Shown in pieces: positions 38,820-47,387 of a stretch of 58,354 bases of DNA. The notes under the pieces are model-generated. The model worked only from the letters and a program-made list of their open reading frames with translations, searched no databases and was not told where the DNA came from. The translations under genes and the position numbers were made by a program. The stretch is from positions 1-58,354 of the forward strand of contig NZ_FOLH01000008.1 in the NCBI RefSeq assembly GCF_900112235.1. The letters are read 5' to 3'. The first letter of the stretch is position 1. Every line of letters starts with the position of its first letter. Source of the DNA: Marinospirillum celere. Its GTDB lineage: Bacteria > Pseudomonadota > Gammaproteobacteria > Pseudomonadales > Halomonadaceae.

Positions 38820-39679
38820 TTCCTATCTCCGGGGCGCAACGGGGGTGGGGCATCCAGTTCAAGACGCTGGTCGGCACTAAAGACCTGAAAATGCTTACCT
38901 TTGGCTCTTGCCAGCATCAGAATATCCAGCTTGCGGGCAATCTCCAAGCCCATTTGGGTGGCACCCGAGCGGGAAAGAAGAACGCTAATCCCCATCTGTG
39001 CGGTTTTCATAACCATCTCTGAGGTCAAGCGGCCGGTGGTGTAGAAAATAGCCTGCTCTGGGTTAAGTCCTTCCAGCCATAGGCGCCCGGCCAGAGTATC
39101 AACCGCATTATGACGGCCTATGTCTTCACAGAAGGCCAGAACCTCCCCTTCAGCGGTACAAACCGCACAGCCATGCACAGCACCCGCATTGCGGTAGGTG
39201 GCATTATAGTCATTCAAGGCTTGCAGCAGCTTGTAAACCTGGGATTGCTTGAGTTGCCATTGTGGCAGTTCTGCTTGCTCCAGTCGGGCCATTTGATTGC
39301 CAAAAACAGTACCCTGACCACAACCAGTCGTGACAGTACGCTGGGAAAGAATTTCTTCCAGGTTTTCCGCGGTTCTGGCCGTACGTATAGCCGCAGCCTC
39401 GACTTCCCAGTCGACCTGAATGGCTAGAATATCTTCAAGCTGTTCAACCAAACCCTGATTACGTAGATAGCCTAATACCAGGGCTTCAGGGTCTTCACCC
39501 AGAGTCATCAGGGTTACCAGCTCTCTTTTGTCCAGATAAAGTGTCAGAGGGCGCTCACAGGCCAGGGCCTGTTCCTGCCATTCGCCCTGCTCATTCATCA
39601 CTTGTGTTTTCAGGGTTAAGGGTGCCCTAGCACAGGAAAGCTCAGGACCTTTCGTTGTTTTATTGGTGGCTGGCTGCAT
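38816..39679 (-). CDS. fdhD: Formate dehydrogenase accessory sulfurtransferase FdhD
   Basis: Transfers sulfur to the molybdenum cofactor of formate dehydrogenase. 287 residues with ALVLGYLRNQGLV, TTGCGQGTVFGNQ, CEDIGRHNAVDTLAG, FYTTGRLTSEMVMKTAQMGI and LLSRSGATQMGLEIAR. The E. coli enzyme uses a Cys-x-x-Cys pair here; this protein has Cys120 but Gly at the second position. First gene of a coupled pair with the HTH/PBP regulator. Confidence 0.93.
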   Translation of the reverse strand: MQPATNKTTKGPELSCARAPLTLKTQVMNEQGEWQEQALACERPLTLYLDKRELVTLMTLGEDPEALVLGYLRNQGLVEQLEDILAIQVDWEVEAAAIRTARTAENLEEILSQRTVTTGCGQGTVFGNQMARLEQAELPQWQLKQSQVYKLLQALNDYNATYRNAGAVHGCAVCTAEGEVLAFCEDIGRHNAVDTLAGRLWLEGLNPEQAIFYTTGRLTSEMVMKTAQMGISVLLSRSGATQMGLEIARKLDILMLARAKGKHFQVFSADQRLELDAPPPLRPGDRK

Positions 39680-39780
39680 AGGTTGCTCTTGCTGTTAGTG
39701 CTAAAGGAAGCTTAGGATACCAAGAGCTTCATGGCTTTACAGCCTTGTTTTATTGATACTGGTATTCACAAGGAGTCTTT

Positions 39781-40416
39781 GTGCAAATCGATCTTCAGCC
39801 GCTGACGGCAACGACCCGTTATCATTTAATGACGCAAAGCATTCTGCCACGCCCTATTGCCTGGGTATTGACCCGCAACCTGCCTGCTGATTCAGGTGAA
39901 CCTTCATACAACCTGGCTCCTTTCTCTTATTTCAATGCCGTCTGTTCAGATCCACCGCTGGTGATGTTATCGATGGGCCACAAGGGCCCGGAAGAACCCA
40001 AGGACACCCGTCGTAATCTGATTCAAGGAGGGGATTTTGTGATTCACTTGCCGAGTGTTGAACAGGCCAAGGATGTAACCGCCAGCGCTGCAACCCTGGC
40101 TTATGGTGACTCGGAACTGGAGCATTTGGATGCAGGCGAGTTGGTGGAGTTTCCAGGTTGCCCTTTGCCGCGGCTAAAGGCAGCACCAATTGCTTTTCAT
40201 GCCAGGTTTTATGATGTGCATTATCTCGGTCCGGGAAAACAGGCGGTGATCTATGCCGAGCTTTTGCAGGTGCATGTGGATGACCAAGCCATTACGGAAG
40301 ATAAAGCCAAGGGTCGTTATCTGATTGATGCTCAAAAAATAAACCCTTTAGCCCGTTTGGGTGGTGCTCAATATGCGTCCTTGGGTGAATTCTTTGCCGT
40401 TAAAAGGCCGGATTAA
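39781..40416 (+). CDS. Flavin reductase-like FMN-binding split-barrel protein
   Basis: 211 residues from a GTG with AAGGAG 7 bases upstream. The sequence ILPRPIAWVLTRN, YNLAPFSYFNAVCSDPPLVM and KDTRRNLIQGGDFVIHL are typical of the DIM6/NTAB flavin reductase family, which binds FMN and reduces it or serves an oxygenase partner. ILPRPIAWV resembles the subfamily in many proteobacteria whose substrate is unknown. Convergent with the next gene at 7 bases. Confidence 0.85.
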   Translation: MQIDLQPLTATTRYHLMTQSILPRPIAWVLTRNLPADSGEPSYNLAPFSYFNAVCSDPPLVMLSMGHKGPEEPKDTRRNLIQGGDFVIHLPSVEQAKDVTASAATLAYGDSELEHLDAGELVEFPGCPLPRLKAAPIAFHARFYDVHYLGPGKQAVIYAELLQVHVDDQAITEDKAKGRYLIDAQKINPLARLGGAQYASLGEFFAVKRPD

Positions 40417-40423
40417 GCTAGGG

Positions 40424-41068
40424 CTAGGTTGCTTGGCGTGCCAGCTTGCTGGCCATGTCCATGCCAAGAGCGCCCTGAAGGGCGTCCTTGATCTCTGAAT
40501 CACGTGCATAAAGGCGATCCAGAGCATCTGCTGGCCATTCCAGATAACGAGCTGGCTCGTCAGCGACAACATCAGCACTGGTGAGCTGGCCGCTGATAAA
40601 ACTCATCTCACCTACAAAGTCACCTGGCTTAAGTGTTGCCCGGGGCTGGCCTTCGACCTGCACGCTGAGCTTTCCGGACAGCAGTAGTAGCAGTGCATTC
40701 AATTTCTGGCCTTGGTGAATCAGCGGCTCTCCGGCAGGAATTTCGTGGGTTTTGGCCAACCGTAATAGGCGGAGCATTTTACGAGGTTTGAGTAAACGGA
40801 GTGTGGTGCTCTGCAGCCACTGCTCCTGTTCATCGAGTTTAACCGGGCGTCGCTGTAGAAGAAGAATCGTGAGATTAATCGCATTGATGATAATAAACGC
40901 GGTTTGCCAGCCTATTGCCGAATAGAGAGGAGCCGACTGGAAGTAGAAGTAAGGCAGGGTGCTGGTTGCTGCCAGGATAGTAATTGCCCTTAGCCAGGCC
41001 ATGTCACGAACCATGTAGGCGAGGCAGAAAAGCAGGTTGGCAAGATAAAATAGAGAGGGGGTTAGCAC
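40424..41068 (-). CDS. Popeye-like membrane protein with cyclic-nucleotide-binding fold
   Basis: 214 residues: about three hydrophobic segments in the first 70 residues (LFYLANLLFCLAYMV, LRAITILAATSTLPYFYF, GWQTAFIIINAINLTILLL), then a cytoplasmic cyclic-nucleotide-type barrel (about 95-195: LIHQGQKLNALLLLLSGKLSV, KPGDFVGEMSFISG). The phosphate-binding signature is altered: the Arg expected after GE is Thr in GEMSFISGQLTSADV, so cAMP binding is doubtful. It lies 80 bases after the 7TM sensor kinase on the same strand and could be cotranscribed. Confidence 0.75.
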   Translation of the reverse strand: MLTPSLFYLANLLFCLAYMVRDMAWLRAITILAATSTLPYFYFQSAPLYSAIGWQTAFIIINAINLTILLLQRRPVKLDEQEQWLQSTTLRLLKPRKMLRLLRLAKTHEIPAGEPLIHQGQKLNALLLLLSGKLSVQVEGQPRATLKPGDFVGEMSFISGQLTSADVVADEPARYLEWPADALDRLYARDSEIKDALQGALGMDMASKLARQAT

Positions 41069-41148
41069 TGAATCATCCTGTAACTCCCTGGAACGGGCTA
41101 AAAATTACTTAGTAGTCAATTGGTTTTCGCTAAGTTACACCAAAAACA

Positions 41149-43017
41149 TCAGGCATTGAAGGTGGTCAGCTGCACTTCGGTTCCAGATGAGTCACTGAAT
41201 ATCTGTAGCTCGCCACCTATGGAGGTTGCACGTTTGTGCAGGTTGGTCAGGCCCCTGCCGTTGGCCTTGCTGTCCAGGTCAAACCCACAACCGTTGTCAC
41301 GAATGGAAAGTTGCAGGCCTTGTGCAGCCTGTTGCAGAGTAAATTCGATTCGCGTGGCTTGTGCATGCTTGAGTACATTACTTAGGGCTTCCTGAACGAT
41401 TCGCAAAATAGCTAAGGCTTCTTCGGGACCTAATTCAATCTCTTCTACAGCACCCTGCAGCTTCCAACTAATCGTTATGCCCGCCCGTTTTAGTCGGGGT
41501 TCCATGCGAAAGCGCAGGGTTCCCAAAGCGGTCACTAGGTCACCGTCTTCCAATGAAAGGGTATCAATAACCAGGCGCATGTCATCCAAGCATTCTCGCA
41601 GCACTTGGGCCACTTGCTGGTGATTAAGATCGCTTGCTTCTACCAGCACCAGGGAAGACAGGAGCTGAGAACCCAGGCCATCGTGCATGTCACGCATAAT
41701 CCTTTGGCGCTCGCTGGTACGCACCTGTTCGGCTTCCAGCTCACGCAAAGATTCATAGTTGGCGGCCAATTCGCGCTCACGTTCCTTGACGCGTTGAGCC
41801 AGTTCGTAGCGATTGGTTTCTTCCCACTGGAGGGCATCGGTAAAGCGAGCAACCAATACCAGGCCCATGGAAGCGAGGATCAGGGATACCGCTATATAGC
41901 TGAGATAAATATCCGAGTAGGTCAGCCAGCCAGCCTGAAGCGCCGAGTCATGCACAAAGGCCGCAACACTTAAGACTATCCCTGTCGCCAAAGCAATGCG
42001 GTCCCAGCTGGGCTGTTGCCAGGTCGCCCGAAAAATCAACAGCACAGCAAAGACATTTAGTGGCATGGCTCCCAGATACCACCAGGCGTCCCACTGCACA
42101 AAACGCTCACCAATGAGTAACATCGTCAGGGGGCCGGCGGTGGCATAGGCCAGGGCTGACCGCTCCAGCCAACGGCGATGGAACTGAGCCGTTCGGAGAA
42201 TAAACAGGCACAAGAGAATATTTCCAAAGCCAGTTAAACCATAAAAGACAGCGCGACTGAGCAGCCAGTAATCCAAAGGAATCAGAGGTAAAAGGTTATA
42301 GGCAGAGCGCAAGCCCCAGGCCAGCATCGCTAAACCAAAAAGTGCATAGCCCACTTCTTTGCGGCGGCGCACCCAAATGGCTAACAGGAAAAGCCCGCCC
42401 AACAATAAGACGGTCACTGAAATAACAATCAACCCATGTTCAACAAAGTAGCGTTGAAAGTACCTTGGCTGAATTAAGTCTTCACTACCAACCAGGGGGA
42501 CACCCAGTGTAGCGTTCGGCCAGCGGGTATCCATTTTAATCAGCAGCTGATTATCGCCTTGCTGCAGGGTATCCAGAGGCAGGCTAATAAGGTGCGGGCG
42601 CAACCAGCGGGCCTGGGTCGTGGGGTCATCACCGCGTATCCAGGCCAACAAGGTGCCATTCAGGTAGATTCGACCACCGTGATAGAGGCGTGGTAGATAG
42701 AGCTGGAGGGGTTCGTTGAGAGGGGTGTTCAGAGAAAACTCGGTGCGAACCCAAAGGGTAATCAATTCCTGCTCTCTGTTGTCCACTCCCGTATCGAAGT
42801 TAAAGGGCTGCCAGGCGCGGCTGTCATCGGGAGGCCTTATCTCTTCGCTATAGGGGCCAACCAGAACCTCGGCTTGTGACAGAGCTTGTTTAACTCCCTC
42901 AATGGCATGCAGATGGCTGCTCAAAACTAGCAGTCCAACCACTAGCAGTCCAAGTAGTTGGGCTTTCATGCCGGGAGTCATTTGAACATGCATGGGTTTA
43001 ACGCTTGGTTTTGGCAA
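41149..43017 (-). CDS. 7TM-DISM-type sensor histidine kinase with HisKA_3 domain
   Basis: 622 residues counted from a TTG with AAGG 8 bases upstream; in-frame ATGs at 42993, 42981 and 42969 are alternatives, the last giving the cleanest signal peptide (MKAQLLGLLVVGLLVLSSH). An extracytoplasmic beta-rich domain (about 40-190, RIYLNGTLLAWIRGDD) precedes about seven membrane helices (about 190-400), a coiled coil (RVKERERELAANYESLRELE) and a NarX-type kinase core with His in RQRIMRDMHDGLGSQL and ATPase motifs QEALSNVLKHAQ, DNGCGF and GRGLTNLHKRA. No response regulator adjoins, so the partner is elsewhere. Confidence 0.85.
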   Translation of the reverse strand: MPKPSVKPMHVQMTPGMKAQLLGLLVVGLLVLSSHLHAIEGVKQALSQAEVLVGPYSEEIRPPDDSRAWQPFNFDTGVDNREQELITLWVRTEFSLNTPLNEPLQLYLPRLYHGGRIYLNGTLLAWIRGDDPTTQARWLRPHLISLPLDTLQQGDNQLLIKMDTRWPNATLGVPLVGSEDLIQPRYFQRYFVEHGLIVISVTVLLLGGLFLLAIWVRRRKEVGYALFGLAMLAWGLRSAYNLLPLIPLDYWLLSRAVFYGLTGFGNILLCLFILRTAQFHRRWLERSALAYATAGPLTMLLIGERFVQWDAWWYLGAMPLNVFAVLLIFRATWQQPSWDRIALATGIVLSVAAFVHDSALQAGWLTYSDIYLSYIAVSLILASMGLVLVARFTDALQWEETNRYELAQRVKERERELAANYESLRELEAEQVRTSERQRIMRDMHDGLGSQLLSSLVLVEASDLNHQQVAQVLRECLDDMRLVIDTLSLEDGDLVTALGTLRFRMEPRLKRAGITISWKLQGAVEEIELGPEEALAILRIVQEALSNVLKHAQATRIEFTLQQAAQGLQLSIRDNGCGFDLDSKANGRGLTNLHKRATSIGGELQIFSDSSGTEVQLTTFNA

Positions 43018-43143
43018 GTGTTGAGCCTTATTGGCCTGAAGTTCTCAGGAGGCATAGAAAATAGAAAGAAGACGGCAGCAAGTAGAGAAGTTTACCGCTA
43101 TTGAGGAAGGTTACCTGAAAAACTGATCCTTACGCCACTCTGA

Positions 43144-43293
43144 CGTTTCCAAATTAATGAGCTTCGCAAAATAAACGTCATAGATGTGGTTAGTGAGACA
43201 GCTCAGAGATTGGACCTGGGAGTGATTGATAAATCATTCGGGCTTTTAAATTGCCAGGTTGGCGATTTGCTTGAACGCCATGAAGAGGACTAG
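43144..43293 (+). pseudogene. Remnant of an Xre/Cro-type (HTH_26) regulator, C-terminal part only
   Basis: Between stops at 43141 and 43291 one plus frame reads ...VVSETAQRLDLGVIDKSFG then LLNCQVGDLLERHEED. This closely follows the C-terminal half of small Cro/CI-family regulators (ATRVDLEVIDKLC-like, then CQVGDLLE). The N-terminal helix-turn-helix half is absent and there is no start codon with a ribosome site, so it looks like a decayed gene. The surrounding 43018-43380 has no intact gene. Confidence 0.6.
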
Positions 43294-43383
43294 CGGACCA
43301 GGTTATATCCTACTAAGCTAAAGTTAATAGAATGGCTTAAGGTCAGCCACATTTTGCCACCTGGTTTTTTGGGACCAGAAACC

Positions 43384-43417
43384 AAAAAAGGCAGATCAAC
43401 TAAGTTATTGATCTGCC
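43384..43417 (-). terminator. Intrinsic terminator of the initiator tRNA gene
   Basis: GGCAGATCAA (43390-43399) with TTGATCTGCC (43408-43417), 8-base loop, followed on the minus strand by six T (43384-43389). Starts 11 bases beyond the tRNA 3' end. Confidence 0.92.
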
Positions 43418-43428
43418 TTCTAAGAATT

Positions 43429-43505
<77 letters not shown>

Positions 43506-43517
43506 TCAGTGGCGCGA

Positions 43518-43545
43518 ATTATACGTGTTTTATGACACCTGTCAA
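43518..43545 (-). promoter_or_regulatory. Consensus promoter of the initiator tRNA gene
   Basis: On the minus strand TTGACA (43540-43545), 16-base spacer, TATAAT (43518-43523), both hexamers perfect, then a GC-rich discriminator TCGCGCC as in stringently controlled stable-RNA promoters. The tRNA begins 12 bases downstream. Confidence 0.92.
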
Positions 43546-43563
43546 TACACGACCAAAGGTTGT

Positions 43564-43591
43564 TTGCAATTAACAGGTAAATCACTAAATT
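43564..43591 (+). promoter_or_regulatory. Candidate promoter of phaB
   Basis: TTGCAA (43564-43569), 16 bases, TAAATT (43586-43591). Moderate match, 130 bases before the phaB ATG; chosen by position. Confidence 0.35.
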
Positions 43592-43720
43592 GTGACTAGT
43601 GGGTTCTGGGCAACATAAAAATAAAAAGCTTATGAGCTACGTTACTGGATAAGAAAAACAAGAACAGTGTTGTAAAACTCCGGCATTAGCCGGTCATTAT
43701 TTTTATTGAGGGAGTTCACT

Positions 43721-44458
43721 ATGCAAAAACAAGTTGCTTGGGTAACCGGAGGTACTGGTGGTATCGGAACGGGCATTTGTAAGGCATTGGCTGATGCTGG
43801 CTATCAGGTGGTAGCAGGCTATTCCAATGAAGAAAAAGCCAAGGCTTGGCAACAAGAACAAAAAGCAGCGGGGTATGATATTGCGATCAGCTATGCTGAC
43901 GTCACAGATTTTGACTCAGTTCGTAAGAGCTATGCAGAGATTGCTGAGCAGTTTGGCACGGTTTCTGTGTTGGTCAATAATGCCGGGATAACAGCCGACG
44001 GCATGCTCAAGAAGCTGGATTTTGAAAAGTGGCAGGCGGTTATCAAAACCAATTTGGATAGTGTGTTCAATACGTCCAAGTCTTGCCTGGATGCCATGCT
44101 TGAGCAGCAGTATGGTCGAATTATCAATATCTCTTCCATTAATGGTGAGAAAGGCCAAATGGGGCAAACCAACTACTCTGCGGCCAAAGCAGGCATGCAC
44201 GGCTTTACCAAAGCCTTGGCTCAGGAAACGGCTCGCAAGGGGATTACTGTTAACACCATCTCTCCAGGGTATATCGCTACGGATATGATCATGAAGATCA
44301 AAGAAGATGTTCGTGAAGGGATTAAGGCGCAGATTCCTGTTGGGCGCTTTGGTGAGCCTGAGGATATTGCGCGTATCGTGGTTTTTCTTGCTGACGAAGC
44401 ATCCAGTTTTATTACGGGTGCCAATATTTCAGCGAATGGTGGTCAATTCATGCACTAA
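43721..44458 (+). CDS. phaB: Acetoacetyl-CoA reductase (PhaB/PhbB)
   Basis: NADPH-dependent short-chain dehydrogenase that makes (R)-3-hydroxybutyryl-CoA for polyhydroxyalkanoate synthesis. 245 residues from the ATG at 43721 (GGGAG 6 bases upstream; an open frame runs 15 bases further up). Cofactor motif VTGGTGGIGTGI, NNAG, catalytic Ser in INISSINGEKGQMGQTNYS and Tyr-x-x-x-Lys (YSAAK). GEKGQMGQTNYSAAKAGMHG is characteristic of PhaB rather than FabG. No synthase or thiolase gene adjoins. Confidence 0.92.
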   Translation: MQKQVAWVTGGTGGIGTGICKALADAGYQVVAGYSNEEKAKAWQQEQKAAGYDIAISYADVTDFDSVRKSYAEIAEQFGTVSVLVNNAGITADGMLKKLDFEKWQAVIKTNLDSVFNTSKSCLDAMLEQQYGRIINISSINGEKGQMGQTNYSAAKAGMHGFTKALAQETARKGITVNTISPGYIATDMIMKIKEDVREGIKAQIPVGRFGEPEDIARIVVFLADEASSFITGANISANGGQFMH

Positions 44459-44483
44459 GCCAATATGAGTGTTGAGAGACTAA

Positions 44484-44511
44484 CAAAAGGGCAGGGCGAC
44501 CTGCCCTTTTG
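44484..44511. terminator. Bidirectional terminator between phaB and the DUF349 gene
   Basis: CAAAAGGGCAGG (44484-44495), GNRA-type loop GCGA, CCTGCCCTTTTG (44500-44511): a 12-base perfect stem with A on one flank and T on the other, so it can act for both convergent genes. Confidence 0.85.
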
Positions 44512-44514
44512 CGG

Positions 44515-47196
44515 TTAAGCCTGGTGAAGCTGTTGTAAGGCGAGTATAAACCTTTGACCGAGAGGGCCTTGACGGCTGGCTATCGCTTCTTGCCAGGTTT
44601 TTAGGGCTTCTTCGGCTTCCTGGGTTTTTTCCTGTGGGGCTGCTTCACCCTTGATGCCTGCATTGAGTCTTTCGACTTGTAGCTGCATTTTTAAAGCTTG
44701 GTCTTCTTCAGGTGAGCTAATGCCAGCCAGGGTTTCCAACTGAAGAGTTAGCTTCCTGGCAAGTTCAGTGTTTTCTAGCGGCTGGTCGTCAGGTAGTGCT
44801 TCCCAAAGGCTGAGTAGCTGGTTGAGCTGCTTTTGCTTTTGTTGTTGCTGACGGGCCAGCTGTAGCTGCTTTTTGAACTTCTGTAGCTGTTCATCCCAAC
44901 CGCTTTGATCAGAGCGTGGAAGAGGGCGGATGGTGGATGCTTCCCGCTGCTTTTCCAGGGCAAGCTCAAGGTCACCCTCGCTGAGTGCTAGTTCTGCTGT
45001 GTTCAGCAGTTCGCGGGCCTGCTTCAGATTATCCTGCTGCTGTTGCAGGTGTTCATCTTTTTGTTGATCGCGGCGCTCAAATAGGCGGTCGCAGGCGGTA
45101 CGAAACTCCTTCCAAAGCTGGTGCTCCAGGCTCCCAGGCGCTTTACCGAGGTCACGCCATTGCTTTTGCAAGTCTTTGCTGGTGGCTGTTGCGGCCTTGA
45201 TGTCCGTTTCTTCCAGAAGGGCTTTGGCTGCCTTGATGAGTTCGCGCTTTTGCTCAGCATGATTTTTACGCAGCTGATAGAGATGATCTTTAATGGGCTG
45301 GAGTGCAAGTTGGAAACGCTCGGCAAGGCGCTTGCCTTCTGCCCGGTTAACCGGATTAAAACGACGCCATTCTTCATGAACCTGAGTGAGGAGTTGGTCC
45401 AGTGCGTTTTCATCAAGCTCTTGCCGCTGATTGCTGCTAGTCAGTTTTTCCAACTCTTCACAAATAATTCGGCGCTGCTGCTGGTTGTACTCACGCTGCT
45501 GAGCTTGTTCGGCAAACCAGGCTTTGCAGGGTTCATAAGCTAGGTCCGCTGCCGCTTTAAAGCGTTTCCAGAGGGCTTTGTTCATAGCGGCTGAACCCAG
45601 CTCTTTCCATTCCTGTTGTAAAGCCTGGATGCGGTCTGCTTTGGCTTGAGGCTCCATGCTTTGATCTTCAGCCAGGGCTTCCATCTGTTCACACAGGCTT
45701 TCACGCTTGGGTGCAGCAACAAAGCCCTGCCAGTCTTTGAGTTCGGCAACGCGGGCGGTTAGTCGATTGAAGTAGGCGGACTGCTGGTTACGAAAACTGG
45801 TGGGAGCAGCAGCAAAGTTGTCTTGCAGCTGTTGCAGGATTTTTTGGGCATCACGGCTGTTGCCTTCATCCAGGTGACCTTCAAGCAACTGGAGTTTATT
45901 TAGACAGCTTTGCTCGTTAAATGGCGGCTGGCCTGGAACTGTTGGTTCTGGCTGGAAGGGCTTGAGCTCTTTGACTAGTTCTTGCAGTTCATGAATTTCA
46001 GCTGGCGCCTGAATGGCTAAAGGCCAATTGATCAGGCTGATCAGCTTTTGGGCGGCCCTGAGCTGTTGAGATGACCACTCACTTTCTGCTAACAGGATTT
46101 GTAATTCCGGCAGGTGGTTTTTAAAAGTTTGCCAACTGGTTAGCAGGGGGTGGAGCTGATTCAGGCTTAGTTGCCATTGTTTGGCAAGGTTTGGCTCAGC
46201 TAGATGCTGGCTGGTGCTTTTAGTCCAGGCTGCTTGTAATTGCTGAAATTCTTCATGTAGCAGATCGCCCTGTTCACTTAGGGTGTTAGCGAGCTGGTTT
46301 TGCAGCAGTTGAAGCTGCTCGAACAGTTGTTTCTGCTCTTGGCGGGCCGCTTGCTTTTGTTGCTCTGCAAGGCGCAGAGCTTTTTCTTCGGCGGCCAACT
46401 GCTCAGCTCTTTGTTGAGCCATTTTTAGTAGTTCTTGGTAGCGCTGGGTGAGTGATGCAGGCGCAGGAAAATGCTGAAGCTGTGACCACTGCCGCTGCAT
46501 GTGCTCCAGGCGAGCCGCAAAGAGTTGTTGGTCTTTGCTGTTCAGGTGTTGTTCCAGCTCTCGTACCAGTTTTTGTTGGTGGTCGCGAGCTTCCAGCGCT
46601 TCCTGCTGTTTGGCTCTAATCGCCGTGAGACGTTCCCTGGCTAGGCGTAAAACTCTTTTGTCGCCCTGAGCCTCTTTGACCAATTGCTCTAAACTGGTTT
46701 CCTGTTGAATCTGGCTTGCTGCCTGGTAACGCACTCGTGCCATGGAATTGCTGAGAGCTATCTCCAACCAGTCGGCTTCATCGCTTTCCAACTGCTGCAT
46801 AGCCTGCAAGCGCATTTCTTGTTCGTTGGCGCTACTAATAACTGCAAGCAAGAGTCCTGGCTGCTGGATTTTTTCCAGCAGCTTTTTGCGCTCGGCTTCT
46901 TCTTTGCCTGGGTCTGTTAGCTGCTCGACAAGATATTGGATCAGCAAATTCGTCACAGCTGGCTGAAGTGGTTTTTCCAGTAGGCTGGCCAGTTGTTCCG
47001 GTTCAGGGAAAAGGGGAAGGGCGTTTTGAACTAACTGGGGGTCTTTTTCTTTTTCCAGCCACTCCAGAAAATGCTGCTGTTGCAGCTTGTCCTGCAAATC
47101 TAATCTTTGTAGGGCCATGAAACGGATGCTGCGCTTGCTGTGTTCAAGCGAAGGTTTGAAGAAGCGCGGTGCGATTCGGACTAACAACGAATTCAT
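44515..47196 (-). CDS. Long coiled-coil protein with DUF349 repeats
   Basis: 893 residues from the ATG at 47196; the frame extends 57 bases upstream to a GTG with no ribosome site. HEAT-like helical sequence comes first (about 1-190), then Gln/Glu/Leu-rich coiled coil (about 190-330 and again near the end). Between lie several DUF349 units, recognised by the pattern QQEWKELGSAAMNKALWKRF and KQWRDLGKAPGSLEHQLWKEF followed by CEELEKL or DRLFERRDQ. No signal peptide or membrane segment, so cytoplasmic. Function is not established; the composition suggests a scaffold. Divergent from the phosphoketolase-like gene across about 190 bases. Confidence 0.8.
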   Translation of the reverse strand: MNSLLVRIAPRFFKPSLEHSKRSIRFMALQRLDLQDKLQQQHFLEWLEKEKDPQLVQNALPLFPEPEQLASLLEKPLQPAVTNLLIQYLVEQLTDPGKEEAERKKLLEKIQQPGLLLAVISSANEQEMRLQAMQQLESDEADWLEIALSNSMARVRYQAASQIQQETSLEQLVKEAQGDKRVLRLARERLTAIRAKQQEALEARDHQQKLVRELEQHLNSKDQQLFAARLEHMQRQWSQLQHFPAPASLTQRYQELLKMAQQRAEQLAAEEKALRLAEQQKQAARQEQKQLFEQLQLLQNQLANTLSEQGDLLHEEFQQLQAAWTKSTSQHLAEPNLAKQWQLSLNQLHPLLTSWQTFKNHLPELQILLAESEWSSQQLRAAQKLISLINWPLAIQAPAEIHELQELVKELKPFQPEPTVPGQPPFNEQSCLNKLQLLEGHLDEGNSRDAQKILQQLQDNFAAAPTSFRNQQSAYFNRLTARVAELKDWQGFVAAPKRESLCEQMEALAEDQSMEPQAKADRIQALQQEWKELGSAAMNKALWKRFKAAADLAYEPCKAWFAEQAQQREYNQQQRRIICEELEKLTSSNQRQELDENALDQLLTQVHEEWRRFNPVNRAEGKRLAERFQLALQPIKDHLYQLRKNHAEQKRELIKAAKALLEETDIKAATATSKDLQKQWRDLGKAPGSLEHQLWKEFRTACDRLFERRDQQKDEHLQQQQDNLKQARELLNTAELALSEGDLELALEKQREASTIRPLPRSDQSGWDEQLQKFKKQLQLARQQQQKQKQLNQLLSLWEALPDDQPLENTELARKLTLQLETLAGISSPEEDQALKMQLQVERLNAGIKGEAAPQEKTQEAEEALKTWQEAIASRQGPLGQRFILALQQLHQA

Positions 47197-47387
47197 GACT
47201 AAGAGTGCCCTTGCTACCAGATCGATAAAATTGATTCTTTCAGTTATTTGCACCGGTTTGAAGGTGCAAAGCCTAGCCAGGACGAATAGACTAGAAGAAA
47301 AAGAGGCGTCCTGACAGAGAGCCTGCCATTCTATCAGATGAAGGCTTCAGGCGCGCAGTATAAGTTATCGCCTGACAAGGAGTTTTT

